Positions 1-7,087 of a stretch of DNA of 21,146 bases are shown one piece after another. Where the stretch lies: the IMG/VR virus record IMGVR_UViG_3300046000_006512, positions 1 to 21,146 of that record. One strand, written 5' to 3'. The notes beneath the pieces are model-generated. The model saw nothing but the letters and a program-made list of their open reading frames with translations, made no database searches and was not told the DNA's origin. The first letter of the stretch is position 1; each line of letters opens with the position of its first letter. The DNA is from a virus. A program made the translations under genes and the position numbers.

Positions 1-1
1 G

Positions 2-517
2 ATCAAGAAAAACGTCGAACTGGCCCCATGGGCTGACGCTGTTTACGGCTGCGACTACCCGTGGTGGCGAAGCGTTCGGGGCCTGCCCGACTTCAACGGC
101 CTGAAGATGGCCTATGCCGTGCGGGCCTGCACTGAGTTCGGACTGACGCGGGTTCTCATCCCTGACGTTCGGTCGGAGGTCATCCTTGACGGGCCGGTCG
201 GTTCGGTCGGGGCTGGAGGGGCGTCGGGGTTTCAGGCGCTTAATCTGGCGGTGCAGTTCGGAGCCAAGCGCGTCCTTCTGATCGGGTTCGACGCGCAGGG
301 GCGGTCGGGCCTGCACTGGTACGGGCGCAATACGGCCAACGGGATGTCAAATCCCACAGACAGCAATTTCCGGCGCTGGCGGCTGGCGTTTGACGCCGTG
401 GCGCCGGGGCTGAAGGAGCGGGGCATTGACGTGGTCAACGCCTCGACGCTGAGCGACGTCAAAGGATTTCGGCGGATGCCGGTGTCTGACGCGCTCGCCG
501 AATGGGGAATGACGTGA
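2..517 (+). CDS. MptE/DUF115-like protein, 5' end missing
   Basis: The reading frame is open from base 2, so the gene starts left of the window; the first internal ATG is at 107. About 171 C-terminal residues are visible. Motifs are an APWAD..Y.CD..WW segment near the start, GASGFQALNLAV followed by GAKRVLLIGFD, then LHWYG, a FRRW segment and a VVNAS..S motif close to the end. This pattern is what I know from phage and bacterial proteins related to the DUF115/MptE-like Rossmann fold, which occur in surface-glycan and flagellin-glycosylation loci. The enzymatic reaction is not established by sequence. It overlaps the next glycosyltransferase gene, so it is probably part of the same glycan cassette. 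Family placement is recalled rather than searched. Confidence 0.65.
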   Translation: MKKNVELAPWADAVYGCDYPWWRSVRGLPDFNGLKMAYAVRACTEFGLTRVLIPDVRSEVILDGPVGSVGAGGASGFQALNLAVQFGAKRVLLIGFDAQGRSGLHWYGRNTANGMSNPTDSNFRRWRLAFDAVAPGLKERGIDVVNASTLSDVKGFRRMPVSDALAEWGMT

Positions 518-1197
518 AGCGCAGCATCTACGTCGGGTTTGATCCGCGTGAGGAGACGGCCTGTCTTGTGGCCATCCGGTCAATGGTCGGTCGGATGTCG
601 CGCTATATCCCTGTCAATGCAATCCGGCTGGAGGAGCTTCGCGAGGCCGGGCTTTACACCCGCCCGATGGAAACCCGTGACGGGCGCATGTGGGACGTGA
701 TTTCGCAGGCGCCGATGGCCACTGAACACGCCTGCGCACGCTTCCTGACGCCGCATCTGGCGAAAGAGGGGTGGGCGGTCTTCATGGACGGCGACGTGCT
801 GATCCGGGCCGACATCGGAGAGATTTTTGAGGGGCTTGACCCGTCGAAGGCGCTCTATTGCGTCAAGCATGACCACCGGCCCGAACACACGGTCAAAATG
901 GACGGGCAGGCGCAGACGATTTACCCGCGCAAGAACTGGTCCAGCGTGATGGTCTTCAACTGCGATCATCTGGCAAACAAGGCGCTGACGGTCGAACTGG
1001 TCAACAGCGTGCCTGGCCGAGACCTGCACCGCTTCTGTTGGCTGACGGATGATCTAATCGGCGATCTGGACCCGGCGTGGAATTGGCTTGTTCCTGCGGT
1101 TGATCCGAAGATTGCGCACTTTACCGAAGGCGTGCCGGACATGGCGGGGTATGAGCGCCAGTTCTACGCCGACGAATGGCGCGAGTTTGTCGGCTGA
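514..1197 (+). CDS. GT-A glycosyltransferase (GT8-like)
   Basis: A 227-residue protein starting IYVGFDPREE, the usual N-terminus of a GT8-like group of small glycosyltransferases in phages and alphaproteobacteria. The metal- and nucleotide-sugar-binding DxD motif is seen as MDGD at about residues 91-94, at the end of a hydrophobic strand (WAVF). The NWSSVMVFNC segment is typical of the acceptor side of such folds. It should move a sugar from a nucleotide-sugar donor to an unknown acceptor in the cytoplasm. I chose GTG at 514, which gives a GTGA overlap with the upstream stop and has GGGGA just before it; ATG at 502 in the same frame is the alternative and lacks an obvious ribosome binding site. 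The stop overlaps the next ATG as TGATG. Confidence 0.75.
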   Translation: MKRSIYVGFDPREETACLVAIRSMVGRMSRYIPVNAIRLEELREAGLYTRPMETRDGRMWDVISQAPMATEHACARFLTPHLAKEGWAVFMDGDVLIRADIGEIFEGLDPSKALYCVKHDHRPEHTVKMDGQAQTIYPRKNWSSVMVFNCDHLANKALTVELVNSVPGRDLHRFCWLTDDLIGDLDPAWNWLVPAVDPKIAHFTEGVPDMAGYERQFYADEWREFVG

Positions 1198-1982
1198 TGG
1201 GCCTTGGAGATCAGCTTCTCGCCACGGGCATGGCGCGCGGGGCGAGGGCAAGGGGAAAACTGATAGCGTTCGGCGATGGCCGGCGCATCAGGTGGGACCA
1301 GAACAGCGCGACGGTGTTTCAGGGGAACCCGAACATCGCGAGGCCCGGAAGTGAACAGCGGGCGCGTGATCTGGAGTGGGTGCCCTACTACAAAGGCCAT
1401 CGGATCTACAATCGCCACGACGTCTCCCGGAACCGATGGATATGGAACGAGGATTTCCGGCCCATCCCCGGCGAGATGTTCCTGAGTGACTCCGAAAAGA
1501 GGTCGGCGGCGCGGTACGGCTCGCGGTTCATCGTGATCGAGCCGAACGTCGAAACGTGGAAGTCCAGCGCGGCGAACAAGGACTGGGGCCGGGAGAAGTA
1601 CCAGGAGGTCGCTGACGTCCTGCGGCGGGATCACAGGGTGGTGCAGTTCACGCATCCCAAGTCCGGCCCCTTGCTTCGCGGTGTTGAGGCGCTGGCGACC
1701 AACAACTTCCGAGACGCGCTGGGGATCATGGCGCGGGCCTCGCTGTATGTCGGGCCGGAGGGTGGGCTTCACCACGGCGCGGCAGCGATGAGCGTTCCGG
1801 GCGTGGTTCTGTTCGGCGGTTTCATCCCGCCCTCGGTGACGGGATACGAGACGCATACGAACCTCACCGGCGGGGCTGAAGCCTGCGGCTCTTTGAGCCC
1901 GTGCAAGCACTGCCGGGACGCGATGGCCGCCATATCGGTGGACGAAGTTTTGACGGCGGCAAAGGAAAGGCTTGGCGGTTGA
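1197..1982 (+). CDS. GT9-like (heptosyltransferase-type) glycosyltransferase
   Basis: A 261-residue GT-B-like protein. It begins with a glycine-rich GLGDQLLATG segment. In the C-terminal half it has IVIEPN at about 112-117, a KDWGREKYQEVADVL helix, and the clear GT9 signature GPEGGLHHGAAAMSVPGVVLFG at about 186-207, written here in two halves: GPEGGLHHGAAA, then MSVPGVVLFG. GT9 enzymes include ADP-heptose:LPS heptosyltransferases. This copy is shorter than the usual 300-350 residues, and the N-terminal acceptor domain is reduced. A cysteine-rich CGSLSPCKHC lies near the C-terminus, as in several family members. The start at 1197 overlaps the upstream TGA as TGATG; a longer reading from 1176 is less likely. 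Donor and acceptor sugars cannot be told from sequence. Confidence 0.78.
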   Translation: MGLGDQLLATGMARGARARGKLIAFGDGRRIRWDQNSATVFQGNPNIARPGSEQRARDLEWVPYYKGHRIYNRHDVSRNRWIWNEDFRPIPGEMFLSDSEKRSAARYGSRFIVIEPNVETWKSSAANKDWGREKYQEVADVLRRDHRVVQFTHPKSGPLLRGVEALATNNFRDALGIMARASLYVGPEGGLHHGAAAMSVPGVVLFGGFIPPSVTGYETHTNLTGGAEACGSLSPCKHCRDAMAAISVDEVLTAAKERLGG

Positions 1983-2545
1983 ATAGCGCATACAAGGTGC
2001 AGCGTCGGGTGGCCGGGGAACATGACTTCCGGGTCGATGGCATGGCTGATCTTCTGCATCGGGCGCGCGGCGCATCGGTGTTCGACATCGGCTGCAATCG
2101 CGGGATGGTCGGCTTTGAGTTCGCGCGGAACGGGGCCACGAAGGTTCACGGCTGCGACATCTTCGACGTGGGGATCAACACCGCCCGCGAGGTCTTCGCT
2201 GATTTGAGGTCGGTTGATGCGCGGTTTGAGGTTGTGGACCTGACCGGCGGGCCGAAGGCGCTCGGGGCATTCTCCGGCGAGACCTACGACATCACGCTAT
2301 GTCTCGCGACCTATCACAAGCTGAAGCGGGTGATGACGCCGGGCGACCTTAGCGAGCTGGTCAAGCACTTCGGCAAGGCGACCAAGGGCTATTTTGCGTG
2401 GCGCGCGACGTCGGACAAGCCCGACGAGAACGACGCGGAAATGGCGGCGCTGGATCGCGACCTGGGGGCGGTTGGCCTTCGCCGCATTCACACGTCCTAC
2501 ATGAGCGCCGAACTGGGCGTTTGCGCGGTTTGGGGGAGGGTCTGA
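1979..2545 (+). CDS. Class I SAM-dependent methyltransferase
   Basis: A 188-residue protein with the SAM-binding motif I as VFDIGCNRGMVGFEF at about 34-48, a following acidic strand end (GCDIFDVG), and a motif-IV-like YDITLCLATYHKL. It has no DPPY- or PCQ-type DNA methyltransferase motif, so small-molecule or sugar methylation is more likely than DNA methylation. The start is taken as TTG at 1979, which overlaps the upstream TGA (TTGA) and is preceded by AAAGGAAAGG; a longer open frame from 1901 would overlap the previous gene by 80 bases. Position between glycosyltransferases suggests O-methylation of a sugar, possibly capping a glycan. The substrate is inference only. Confidence 0.75.
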   Translation: MNSAYKVQRRVAGEHDFRVDGMADLLHRARGASVFDIGCNRGMVGFEFARNGATKVHGCDIFDVGINTAREVFADLRSVDARFEVVDLTGGPKALGAFSGETYDITLCLATYHKLKRVMTPGDLSELVKHFGKATKGYFAWRATSDKPDENDAEMAALDRDLGAVGLRRIHTSYMSAELGVCAVWGRV

Positions 2546-3138
2546 TGGGCCGCTATCTGACGGACGCAGCGCAGGACCCGGCGGAGATCGCCGCCTTCTG
2601 TGACCTTTTGAAGCGCGAGGGCGTGGGATCTTATCTGGAGATCGGCTCCAAGTTCGGCGGCTCGCTCTGGCGCGCGGCGACGGCGCTTCCGGTGGGCTCG
2701 CTCATCGTGTCGGTGGACATGCCGGGCGGAACCAAGGCGTGGAAGGAAAGCGAGGCATCGCTGAAAGCCTGCCACGCCGAACTGCAACGGCTCGGCTACC
2801 GGACGCACGCCATCTGGGGCAACAGCATGGACCGGGCGGTTATCGAACAGGTGCGAGCACTAGGCCCGTTTGACGCCATGCTGATCGACGCGGACCACCG
2901 CTGGGACCCGGCAAATCCGACGCCAAATGGTGTGCAGGCCGACTTCCTAAATTACGGCCCAATGGGGAAGATCGTCGCGTTCCACGATCTGGCCTGGCGC
3001 CGGGCGCCGGAGTGGGTCGGGACGCGGATCAATGTCCCGGAGTTCTGGGCGTCGATCAAGGACGGCTACCGGCACGAGGAAATCATCCTCTGCCCGACCG
3101 GAAAAAATAACGGGCTCGGCATTCTGTGGCGCGACTAA
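2545..3138 (+). CDS. Class I methyltransferase (Methyltransf_24/CmcI-like)
   Basis: A 197-residue protein with LEIGSKFGGSLW at about 31-42 (SAM-binding loop), FDAMLIDADHRWD at about 109-121, and GKIVAFHDLAW further on. The D-x-DH and FHD pattern is characteristic of the CmcI/macrocin-O-methyltransferase-like class, where the acidic residues and His often bind a divalent metal. It is a different subgroup from the methyltransferase just upstream. ATG at 2545 overlaps the previous stop as TGATG and follows a strong GGGGGAGGG ribosome binding site; the longer frame from 2398 is ignored. Role in the cassette is inferred to be sugar O-methylation. Confidence 0.75.
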   Translation: MGRYLTDAAQDPAEIAAFCDLLKREGVGSYLEIGSKFGGSLWRAATALPVGSLIVSVDMPGGTKAWKESEASLKACHAELQRLGYRTHAIWGNSMDRAVIEQVRALGPFDAMLIDADHRWDPANPTPNGVQADFLNYGPMGKIVAFHDLAWRRAPEWVGTRINVPEFWASIKDGYRHEEIILCPTGKNNGLGILWRD

Positions 3139-3761
3139 TCCTGACGACCTGGGTCTGGGGCGAAAAGTACGGCCCCGACTACATCGCCAAGCTGGAGGGC
3201 TCGATAGCCCGCAACGTGACGGAGCCGTATGAGTTCCGCGTGATCCGCACGGATGACTCCCTGATCCATAAGAAGGGCTGCTTTGCCCGCCTCCGGGCGT
3301 TCGATCCTTACTGGCAGGCAAAGCAAGGGTTCATGCCCGGCGACCGCATCGTTTGCATGGACCTTGATCTGGTGGTGACGGGCTCGCTCGATGGTCTCTT
3401 TGACCGCGATGAGCCGTTTGTGATCCTTACCGGCGTGAACAGTTCCAACCCATGCCCCTACAACGGCAGTCTGTGGATGCTTCGCGCGGGCCATCGGCCT
3501 GATGTATGGGCGGACTTCTCTCTGGAGGCGGCGGCCAAGGTTCCGTTCGACAGCTTCCCCGACGACCAGGCATGGATGGCGCACAAGCTGCCGGATGCCG
3601 GAGCGTTCGGGCCTGAGACGGGCGTGTTTGGCTTCCACAAGCGCGGATGGCCCAAGGGCGAACATCTGCCGAAAGGCGCCCGCATCGTGGCGTTCCCCGG
3701 CTGGCGTGATCCGGTCGGGTTCCAACATCTGGATTGGGTGAAGCAACATTGGCGCGCGTAG
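3126..3761 (+). CDS. GT-A glycosyltransferase with DLD motif
   Basis: A 211-residue protein opening with LILTTWVWGEKYGPDYI and containing IVCMDLDLVVTGSLDGLF around 75-92. DLD at 79-81 is the DxD metal/nucleotide-sugar motif. PYNGSLWMLRAG and DDQAWM are the conserved later segments. It ends in WVKQHWRA, nearly the same C-terminus as the glycosyltransferase two genes downstream (WVRDHWR), so the two are likely paralogues. The start is GTG at 3126, overlapping the upstream stop by 13 bases, with no strong ribosome binding site, so translational coupling is likely. Donor and acceptor are unknown. Confidence 0.75.
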   Translation: MARLILTTWVWGEKYGPDYIAKLEGSIARNVTEPYEFRVIRTDDSLIHKKGCFARLRAFDPYWQAKQGFMPGDRIVCMDLDLVVTGSLDGLFDRDEPFVILTGVNSSNPCPYNGSLWMLRAGHRPDVWADFSLEAAAKVPFDSFPDDQAWMAHKLPDAGAFGPETGVFGFHKRGWPKGEHLPKGARIVAFPGWRDPVGFQHLDWVKQHWRA

Positions 3762-4222
3762 GCGATCCGCAGCTTGTCTACGGTGTCCACCCGCTGGCCC
3801 ATGTGGATGGCGATCATCTGGGCGTCACGGTCTGGCAGTTTGCATCGGTCATCCGGGGCGCACAGATCGGTGCAGGGTCCAGCATTGCCAGTTGCGCCAT
3901 CGTGGACGGCGCGCGGCTCGGAAAGGGCGTCAGGGTCGGCCACGGGGCCAGCATTCACCCCGGCGTCTGGATTGGTGATGACGTGTTCGTCGGGCCGGGC
4001 GCGGTGATCTGCAATGACCCGTGGCCCAAGGCTGGAAGCGGGTTCGACGTCTGCGAGCTTCTGGCCGGCAAGGTCGTGGTTAGGATTGAAGACGGCGCCA
4101 GCATTGGGGCCGGTTCGGTGATCTTGCCCGGCGTTACGGTCGGCAAGGGCGCGATGGTCGCCGCTGGTTCGGTGGTGACGCGGGATGTTCTGAAGGGATC
4201 GACGTGGCTTCAGAAACGCTGA
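3749..4222 (+). CDS. Left-handed beta-helix acyltransferase
   Basis: About 157 residues, dominated by imperfect hexapeptide repeats that form a left-handed parallel beta-helix: IRGAQIGAGSSI, VDGARLGKGVRVGHGA, IHPGVWIGDDVFVGPGAVI, then IEDGASIGAGSVILPGVTVG and a terminal AAGSVVTRDV. The VWQFASVIRGA opening and VICNDPWP loop recall sugar N- or O-acetyltransferases of the WbpD/WlbB/FdtC type, which use acetyl-CoA on nucleotide-linked amino sugars. TTG at 3749 is preceded by GGTGA at seven bases; TTG at 3734 in the same frame is possible. It likely acylates a sugar used by the neighbouring glycosyltransferases, but the exact substrate is not determinable. Confidence 0.78.
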   Translation: MARVGDPQLVYGVHPLAHVDGDHLGVTVWQFASVIRGAQIGAGSSIASCAIVDGARLGKGVRVGHGASIHPGVWIGDDVFVGPGAVICNDPWPKAGSGFDVCELLAGKVVVRIEDGASIGAGSVILPGVTVGKGAMVAAGSVVTRDVLKGSTWLQKR

Positions 4223-4824
4223 CGGTCGCGACGTGCTTCTGGACGCCGAACAAGCACACGGCGCAGGCCAGCCGGGTTTACACGCCGGAGTGGGTCAACA
4301 GGCTGGCGCGGGGCTTCCGGCGTAACCTGACGGTCCCGCATCGGTTCGTGGTCCTGACGGATCGCGAATACGAGTTTGACGACGGCATCGAGCAAGAGAG
4401 GCTTTCGACCGACACGCCGGACTGGTCATGCATGATCGAGCCCTTCCGCATCGACGGCCCGCTTATGGTGGTGGGTCTCGATACGGTGATCGTCGGGAAC
4501 ATCGACGCGCTGGCGCACTGGACGGTGAACCTGGACCGCCTCGCGCTGCCGAGATCGCCCGGCAAGGACTACGCCTGCAACGCCATCGCCTTGGTCCCGC
4601 AAGGACATACGGATGTCTTTATGCGGTGGCGCGGCGAGAACGACATGGAGTGGCTGCGGACCTTTCCGCACACGTTCATTGACGAGCGGTTCTCCGGATG
4701 GGTCTCGTCCTACAAGTGCGACGTGAGGCCGAACGGGCTTGGCGAAAGCCGCATCGTTTACATGCACGGGCGGCCCAAGATGGATGAGATTGACGCCGAT
4801 TGGGTGCGGGACCATTGGCGATAG
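4204..4824 (+). CDS. GT-A glycosyltransferase-like protein with altered DxD motif
   Basis: A 206-residue paralogue-like partner of the gene at 3126. It opens LTVATCFWTPNKH, carries HRFVVLTDREYEF, and has LMVVGLDTVIVGNIDAL around 87-103. Aligning this with MDLDLVVTGSLDGLF of the earlier gene puts Gly at the first Asp of the DxD motif (GLD at 91-93), while the second Asp is kept. YACNAIALVPQG matches the usual acceptor-side segment, and HGRPKMDEID..WVRDHWR is the shared C-terminal signature. GTG at 4204 follows AAGGGA at good spacing and overlaps the upstream gene by 19 bases. It may be active with a relaxed metal site or serve as a non-catalytic partner. Confidence 0.7.
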   Translation: MASETLTVATCFWTPNKHTAQASRVYTPEWVNRLARGFRRNLTVPHRFVVLTDREYEFDDGIEQERLSTDTPDWSCMIEPFRIDGPLMVVGLDTVIVGNIDALAHWTVNLDRLALPRSPGKDYACNAIALVPQGHTDVFMRWRGENDMEWLRTFPHTFIDERFSGWVSSYKCDVRPNGLGESRIVYMHGRPKMDEIDADWVRDHWR

Positions 4825-5624
4825 ACCCGGCGCAAACCGCGTTCTTCCGGCCCGATGGCCTGAGCGCGTTCAAGGTCAAACTTTTTGACCGGGTAGGGAA
4901 CACAATCCAGAACGCGGGCGGCGCCTACGTCAAAGGCGACTTCGCGCTTCTGGATCACAAGGTCAGCAAGGGCCGCATTCCCATCGTGGGCTGCACGCCT
5001 GAGCTTCGGCCCTACATCGACAAGTGGAAGGCGGACGGACGCACCTGGATTTATTGGGACCGGGGATACTTCCGCCGGGTGTTTGCAACGGACCTTCCGA
5101 CCGGAGAGGCGGGCGGCTTCTATCGTTGGCAGGTCAACGCCTACCAGATGCGCGAGGTGGGGGACGTCCCGGCGAATCGGTGGCAGGCGGCATCGACGCC
5201 GCTCTGGCCGTGGTCGCGGGCGGCAAGTCACATCGTCGTCGCCGAGCCCTCGCCGACCTATCAGCGGTTCCACGGGATCGAGGGCTGGACGGAGCGGACT
5301 ATCAAGGCGCTGAGGGCGAAGACGGATCGCAAGATCATCGTCCGCGACAAGGAAATGCAGGCCGCCGGCCATCGTCTAAGCCGTGATCTGAAGGGCGCGC
5401 ATTGCCTCGTGACGCACGGCAGCAACGCGGCGGTCGAGGCGGCCATCATGGGCTGCCCGGTGTTTGTCCACCAAGACAGCGCGGCTGCTGTGATCGGGCG
5501 GACTGATCTGGAAATTGAAGACCCACTTTATCCCGACCGGGAAGCGTGGGTGCGGTCGCTGGCCTATTCGCAGTTTAACGAACGCGAGCTGATCGACGGG
5601 ACGCTTTGGAGGTTGCTGGCATGA
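4815..5624 (+). CDS. Capsule-synthesis / GT-B-like protein
   Basis: A 269-residue protein with no clean textbook motif. The N-terminal half has FDRVGNTIQNAGG, IPIVGCTPELRPYI and TWIYWDRGYFRR. The C-terminal half has KIIVRDKEM then HCLVTHGSNAAVEAAIMG followed by CPVFV at about 197-217. This last stretch resembles the nucleotide-sugar-binding end of KpsC/KpsS-type capsule enzymes and other GT-B folds (a T-x-S-x-x-x-EA-x-x-x-G-x-P pattern). Similar proteins are found in phages near glycosyltransferases. TTG at 4815 sits at the same CATTGGCG junction as the TTG at 3749; TTG at 4800 is an alternative. It is the last gene before the head-tail connector block. Function is tentative. Confidence 0.55.
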   Translation: MAIDPAQTAFFRPDGLSAFKVKLFDRVGNTIQNAGGAYVKGDFALLDHKVSKGRIPIVGCTPELRPYIDKWKADGRTWIYWDRGYFRRVFATDLPTGEAGGFYRWQVNAYQMREVGDVPANRWQAASTPLWPWSRAASHIVVAEPSPTYQRFHGIEGWTERTIKALRAKTDRKIIVRDKEMQAAGHRLSRDLKGAHCLVTHGSNAAVEAAIMGCPVFVHQDSAAAVIGRTDLEIEDPLYPDREAWVRSLAYSQFNERELIDGTLWRLLA

Positions 5625-5791
5625 GGGTGCGCTTTCTCCGCGACTTCGATTTCATCCCGTCCCGCAAGCCGGGCGTGACCATCGCCTATCGGGCCGGGTC
5701 TGTTTTTCTGGTCACGCGCGAGTGCGGACAAGCGGCGATCAAGGCCGGGGCTGCGGAGAAGGCGAATGTGGCGGCAACCCGACGCAAATGA
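5621..5791 (+). CDS. Small conserved phage head-region protein
   Basis: A 56-residue protein starting MRVRFLRDFDF, with TIAYRAGSVFLVTRECGQAAI and an alanine-rich, basic C-terminus. Small proteins of this shape are common just before head-closure genes in siphoviruses, but no function is established to my knowledge. ATG at 5621 overlaps the upstream stop as ATGA and has a perfect GGAGG nine bases ahead. This strong site, together with an ATG start, marks the return to typical translation signals after the glycan cassette, whose starts are mostly GTG or TTG. It overlaps the next gene by 26 bases. Confidence 0.7.
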   Translation: MRVRFLRDFDFIPSRKPGVTIAYRAGSVFLVTRECGQAAIKAGAAEKANVAATRRK

Positions 5792-6125
5792 CTTGCGCGA
5801 GCGCGTCCGCTTTGAGCGCCGCGCCGACACGACGGACGGCTATGGAAACACATTGGGCGCCTGGGCCACGGTGGTCACGTCGCGCAAGGCTCGCCTTCTG
5901 CCGACCCGTGGCGGTGAAGAAGTCCTCGCGGCGCGCCTGACCGGGACGGGCCTTTGGGACCTGACCGTGCGCCGGGATAGCCAAACGGCGACGGTGCTAG
6001 TCGGGGACCGGATCGTGGACGAGCGCGACACGACGCGGATTTGGAACATTCGCTGGATCGCCGATCTGGAGGGCCGCAATCATTGGCTGACCATGACGGC
6101 GGAAAGCGGCGTCGCCGATGGTTAG
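5766..6125 (+). CDS. Phage head closure (head-tail adaptor) protein
   Basis: A 119-residue protein with the standard outline of the Phage_H_T_join family (SPP1 gp16-like head closure): LRERVRFERRADTTDGYGN, then LGAWATVVTSRKARLLPTRGGEE, and RIWNIRWIADLEGRNHWLTM at the end. Family members form the ring that closes the head under the connector and joins the tail. ATG at 5766 follows GGAGAAGG. Order with the next two genes (HK97 gp10-like, then DUF3168-like) is the classic connector sequence, which strengthens the call. Confidence 0.85.
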   Translation: MWRQPDANDLRERVRFERRADTTDGYGNTLGAWATVVTSRKARLLPTRGGEEVLAARLTGTGLWDLTVRRDSQTATVLVGDRIVDERDTTRIWNIRWIADLEGRNHWLTMTAESGVADG

Positions 6126-6651
6126 CAAGGTGCAGGGGCTGGACCGGCTAAAGCGCCAGCTTGCCAGCCTGCCCAACTCGGTGCGCGCCGCTGTTGACGA
6201 TGCCTTGGCCAAGAACGCGGCGGAGATGGCCGACAGCATCGAGCGGGCCGCACCTGTAGCCGACGGGGACCTTCGGCGGTCGGTTGGCTGGTCTCAGGGT
6301 GAGCCGCCACCCACAAGCGCGACGGGGGCTTTCCGCATCCGCCGCAAGGACATGTCAGCCCGTCAAGGCATCCTCGCCGACGCTGGGCTTCTCTACAGCG
6401 TCTATGCCGGGGACGACGTCGCCTTCTACGCGCGGTTCGTGGAGTTCGGCACGGCGCCGGGAACCAAGGGAATGAAGGTCGCCAGCAATACCGGCGGGCG
6501 CCGTAGTCGCAAGGTGGCGAGAACCCACCCAGGCACGCGGGCGCAACCGTTCTTCTTCCCGGTGATCCGGTCAAAGAAAAGGCTGGTCAAGAACCGGGTC
6601 GCGAGAGCCGCCCGCAAGGCCATGAAAGAGATCGCGGGGCTGAGTAAATGA
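6118..6651 (+). CDS. HK97 gp10-like neck / tail completion protein
   Basis: A 177-residue protein typical of the HK97-gp10 family: an N-terminal GLDRLKRQLASLP segment, a helix with AAEMADSIERAAPVADGDLRRSV, the YARFVEFGT motif in the middle, and RAQPFFFPVI near the end. Family members take part in neck assembly and in docking the tail to the filled head. Between these motifs it carries a basic stretch (GGRRSRKVARTHPGTR) longer than in many relatives. ATG at 6118 overlaps the previous gene by eight bases and the stop overlaps the next start as ATGA. Confidence 0.85.
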   Translation: MVSKVQGLDRLKRQLASLPNSVRAAVDDALAKNAAEMADSIERAAPVADGDLRRSVGWSQGEPPPTSATGAFRIRRKDMSARQGILADAGLLYSVYAGDDVAFYARFVEFGTAPGTKGMKVASNTGGRRSRKVARTHPGTRAQPFFFPVIRSKKRLVKNRVARAARKAMKEIAGLSK

Positions 6652-7046
6652 ACGACCCCTCGCTTCCGCTTCAGGCCGCCATGTATTCCGCGCTCGCCGG
6701 GTCAACGGTGGTCATGGCTCTGGCGACGGACGTTTACGACCGCGTCCCGCCTGATGCGGCGTTTCCCTACGTCTCGTTTGGCCCGGTGCAGGTGCTTCAG
6801 GACTTCGACCAGTGCCACGACGGCGCAGAGGTTTACGCGCAGGTCGATTGCTGGTCGCGGGGCGTCGGCATGGTCGAGGTCAAGCGCCTCGCCGCCGCTG
6901 TAGCGACCGCCCTTGACGCTGCTCTGACCGTCACCGGCTACGAGATCACAATCCACGAAGTCCAGACGATCCGGTACTTCGCCGACCCTGATGGCCTCAC
7001 CAGCCATGCGGTCGTGGAGATGCACTACTTCACCCAACCGACCTAG
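6648..7046 (+). CDS. Tail terminator / tail completion protein (DUF3168)
   Basis: A 132-residue protein with the DUF3168 outline: LQAAMYSALAG at the start, VYDRVPPDAAFPYVSFG, a YAQVDCWSR core strand, VKRLAAAVATALDAAL helix and AVVEMHYFTQ at the end. DUF3168 proteins correspond to lambda gpU/SPP1 gp17-type factors that cap the tail tube and join it to the head. The ATG overlaps the upstream stop (ATGA). The 41 bases after its stop precede the tail-tube gene and contain its ribosome binding site. Confidence 0.85.
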   Translation: MNDPSLPLQAAMYSALAGSTVVMALATDVYDRVPPDAAFPYVSFGPVQVLQDFDQCHDGAEVYAQVDCWSRGVGMVEVKRLAAAVATALDAALTVTGYEITIHEVQTIRYFADPDGLTSHAVVEMHYFTQPT

Positions 7047-7087
7047 TCGGCCCCTCGCCCATCCGGGCATTCCACGGAGACGCAGCC

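Noticed and set aside
1164-2075. Long minus-strand open frame of 303 codons
   Set aside because: It is antisense to the GT9-like gene and methyltransferase, has Arg/Pro-rich low-sense composition typical of GC-rich shadow frames, and breaks a uniform plus-strand operon.
1979-3138. The two methyltransferases as a DNA-modification or anti-restriction pair
   Set aside because: Neither shows DPPY/NPPY or PCQ-type catalytic motifs, and the neighbours are glycan enzymes.
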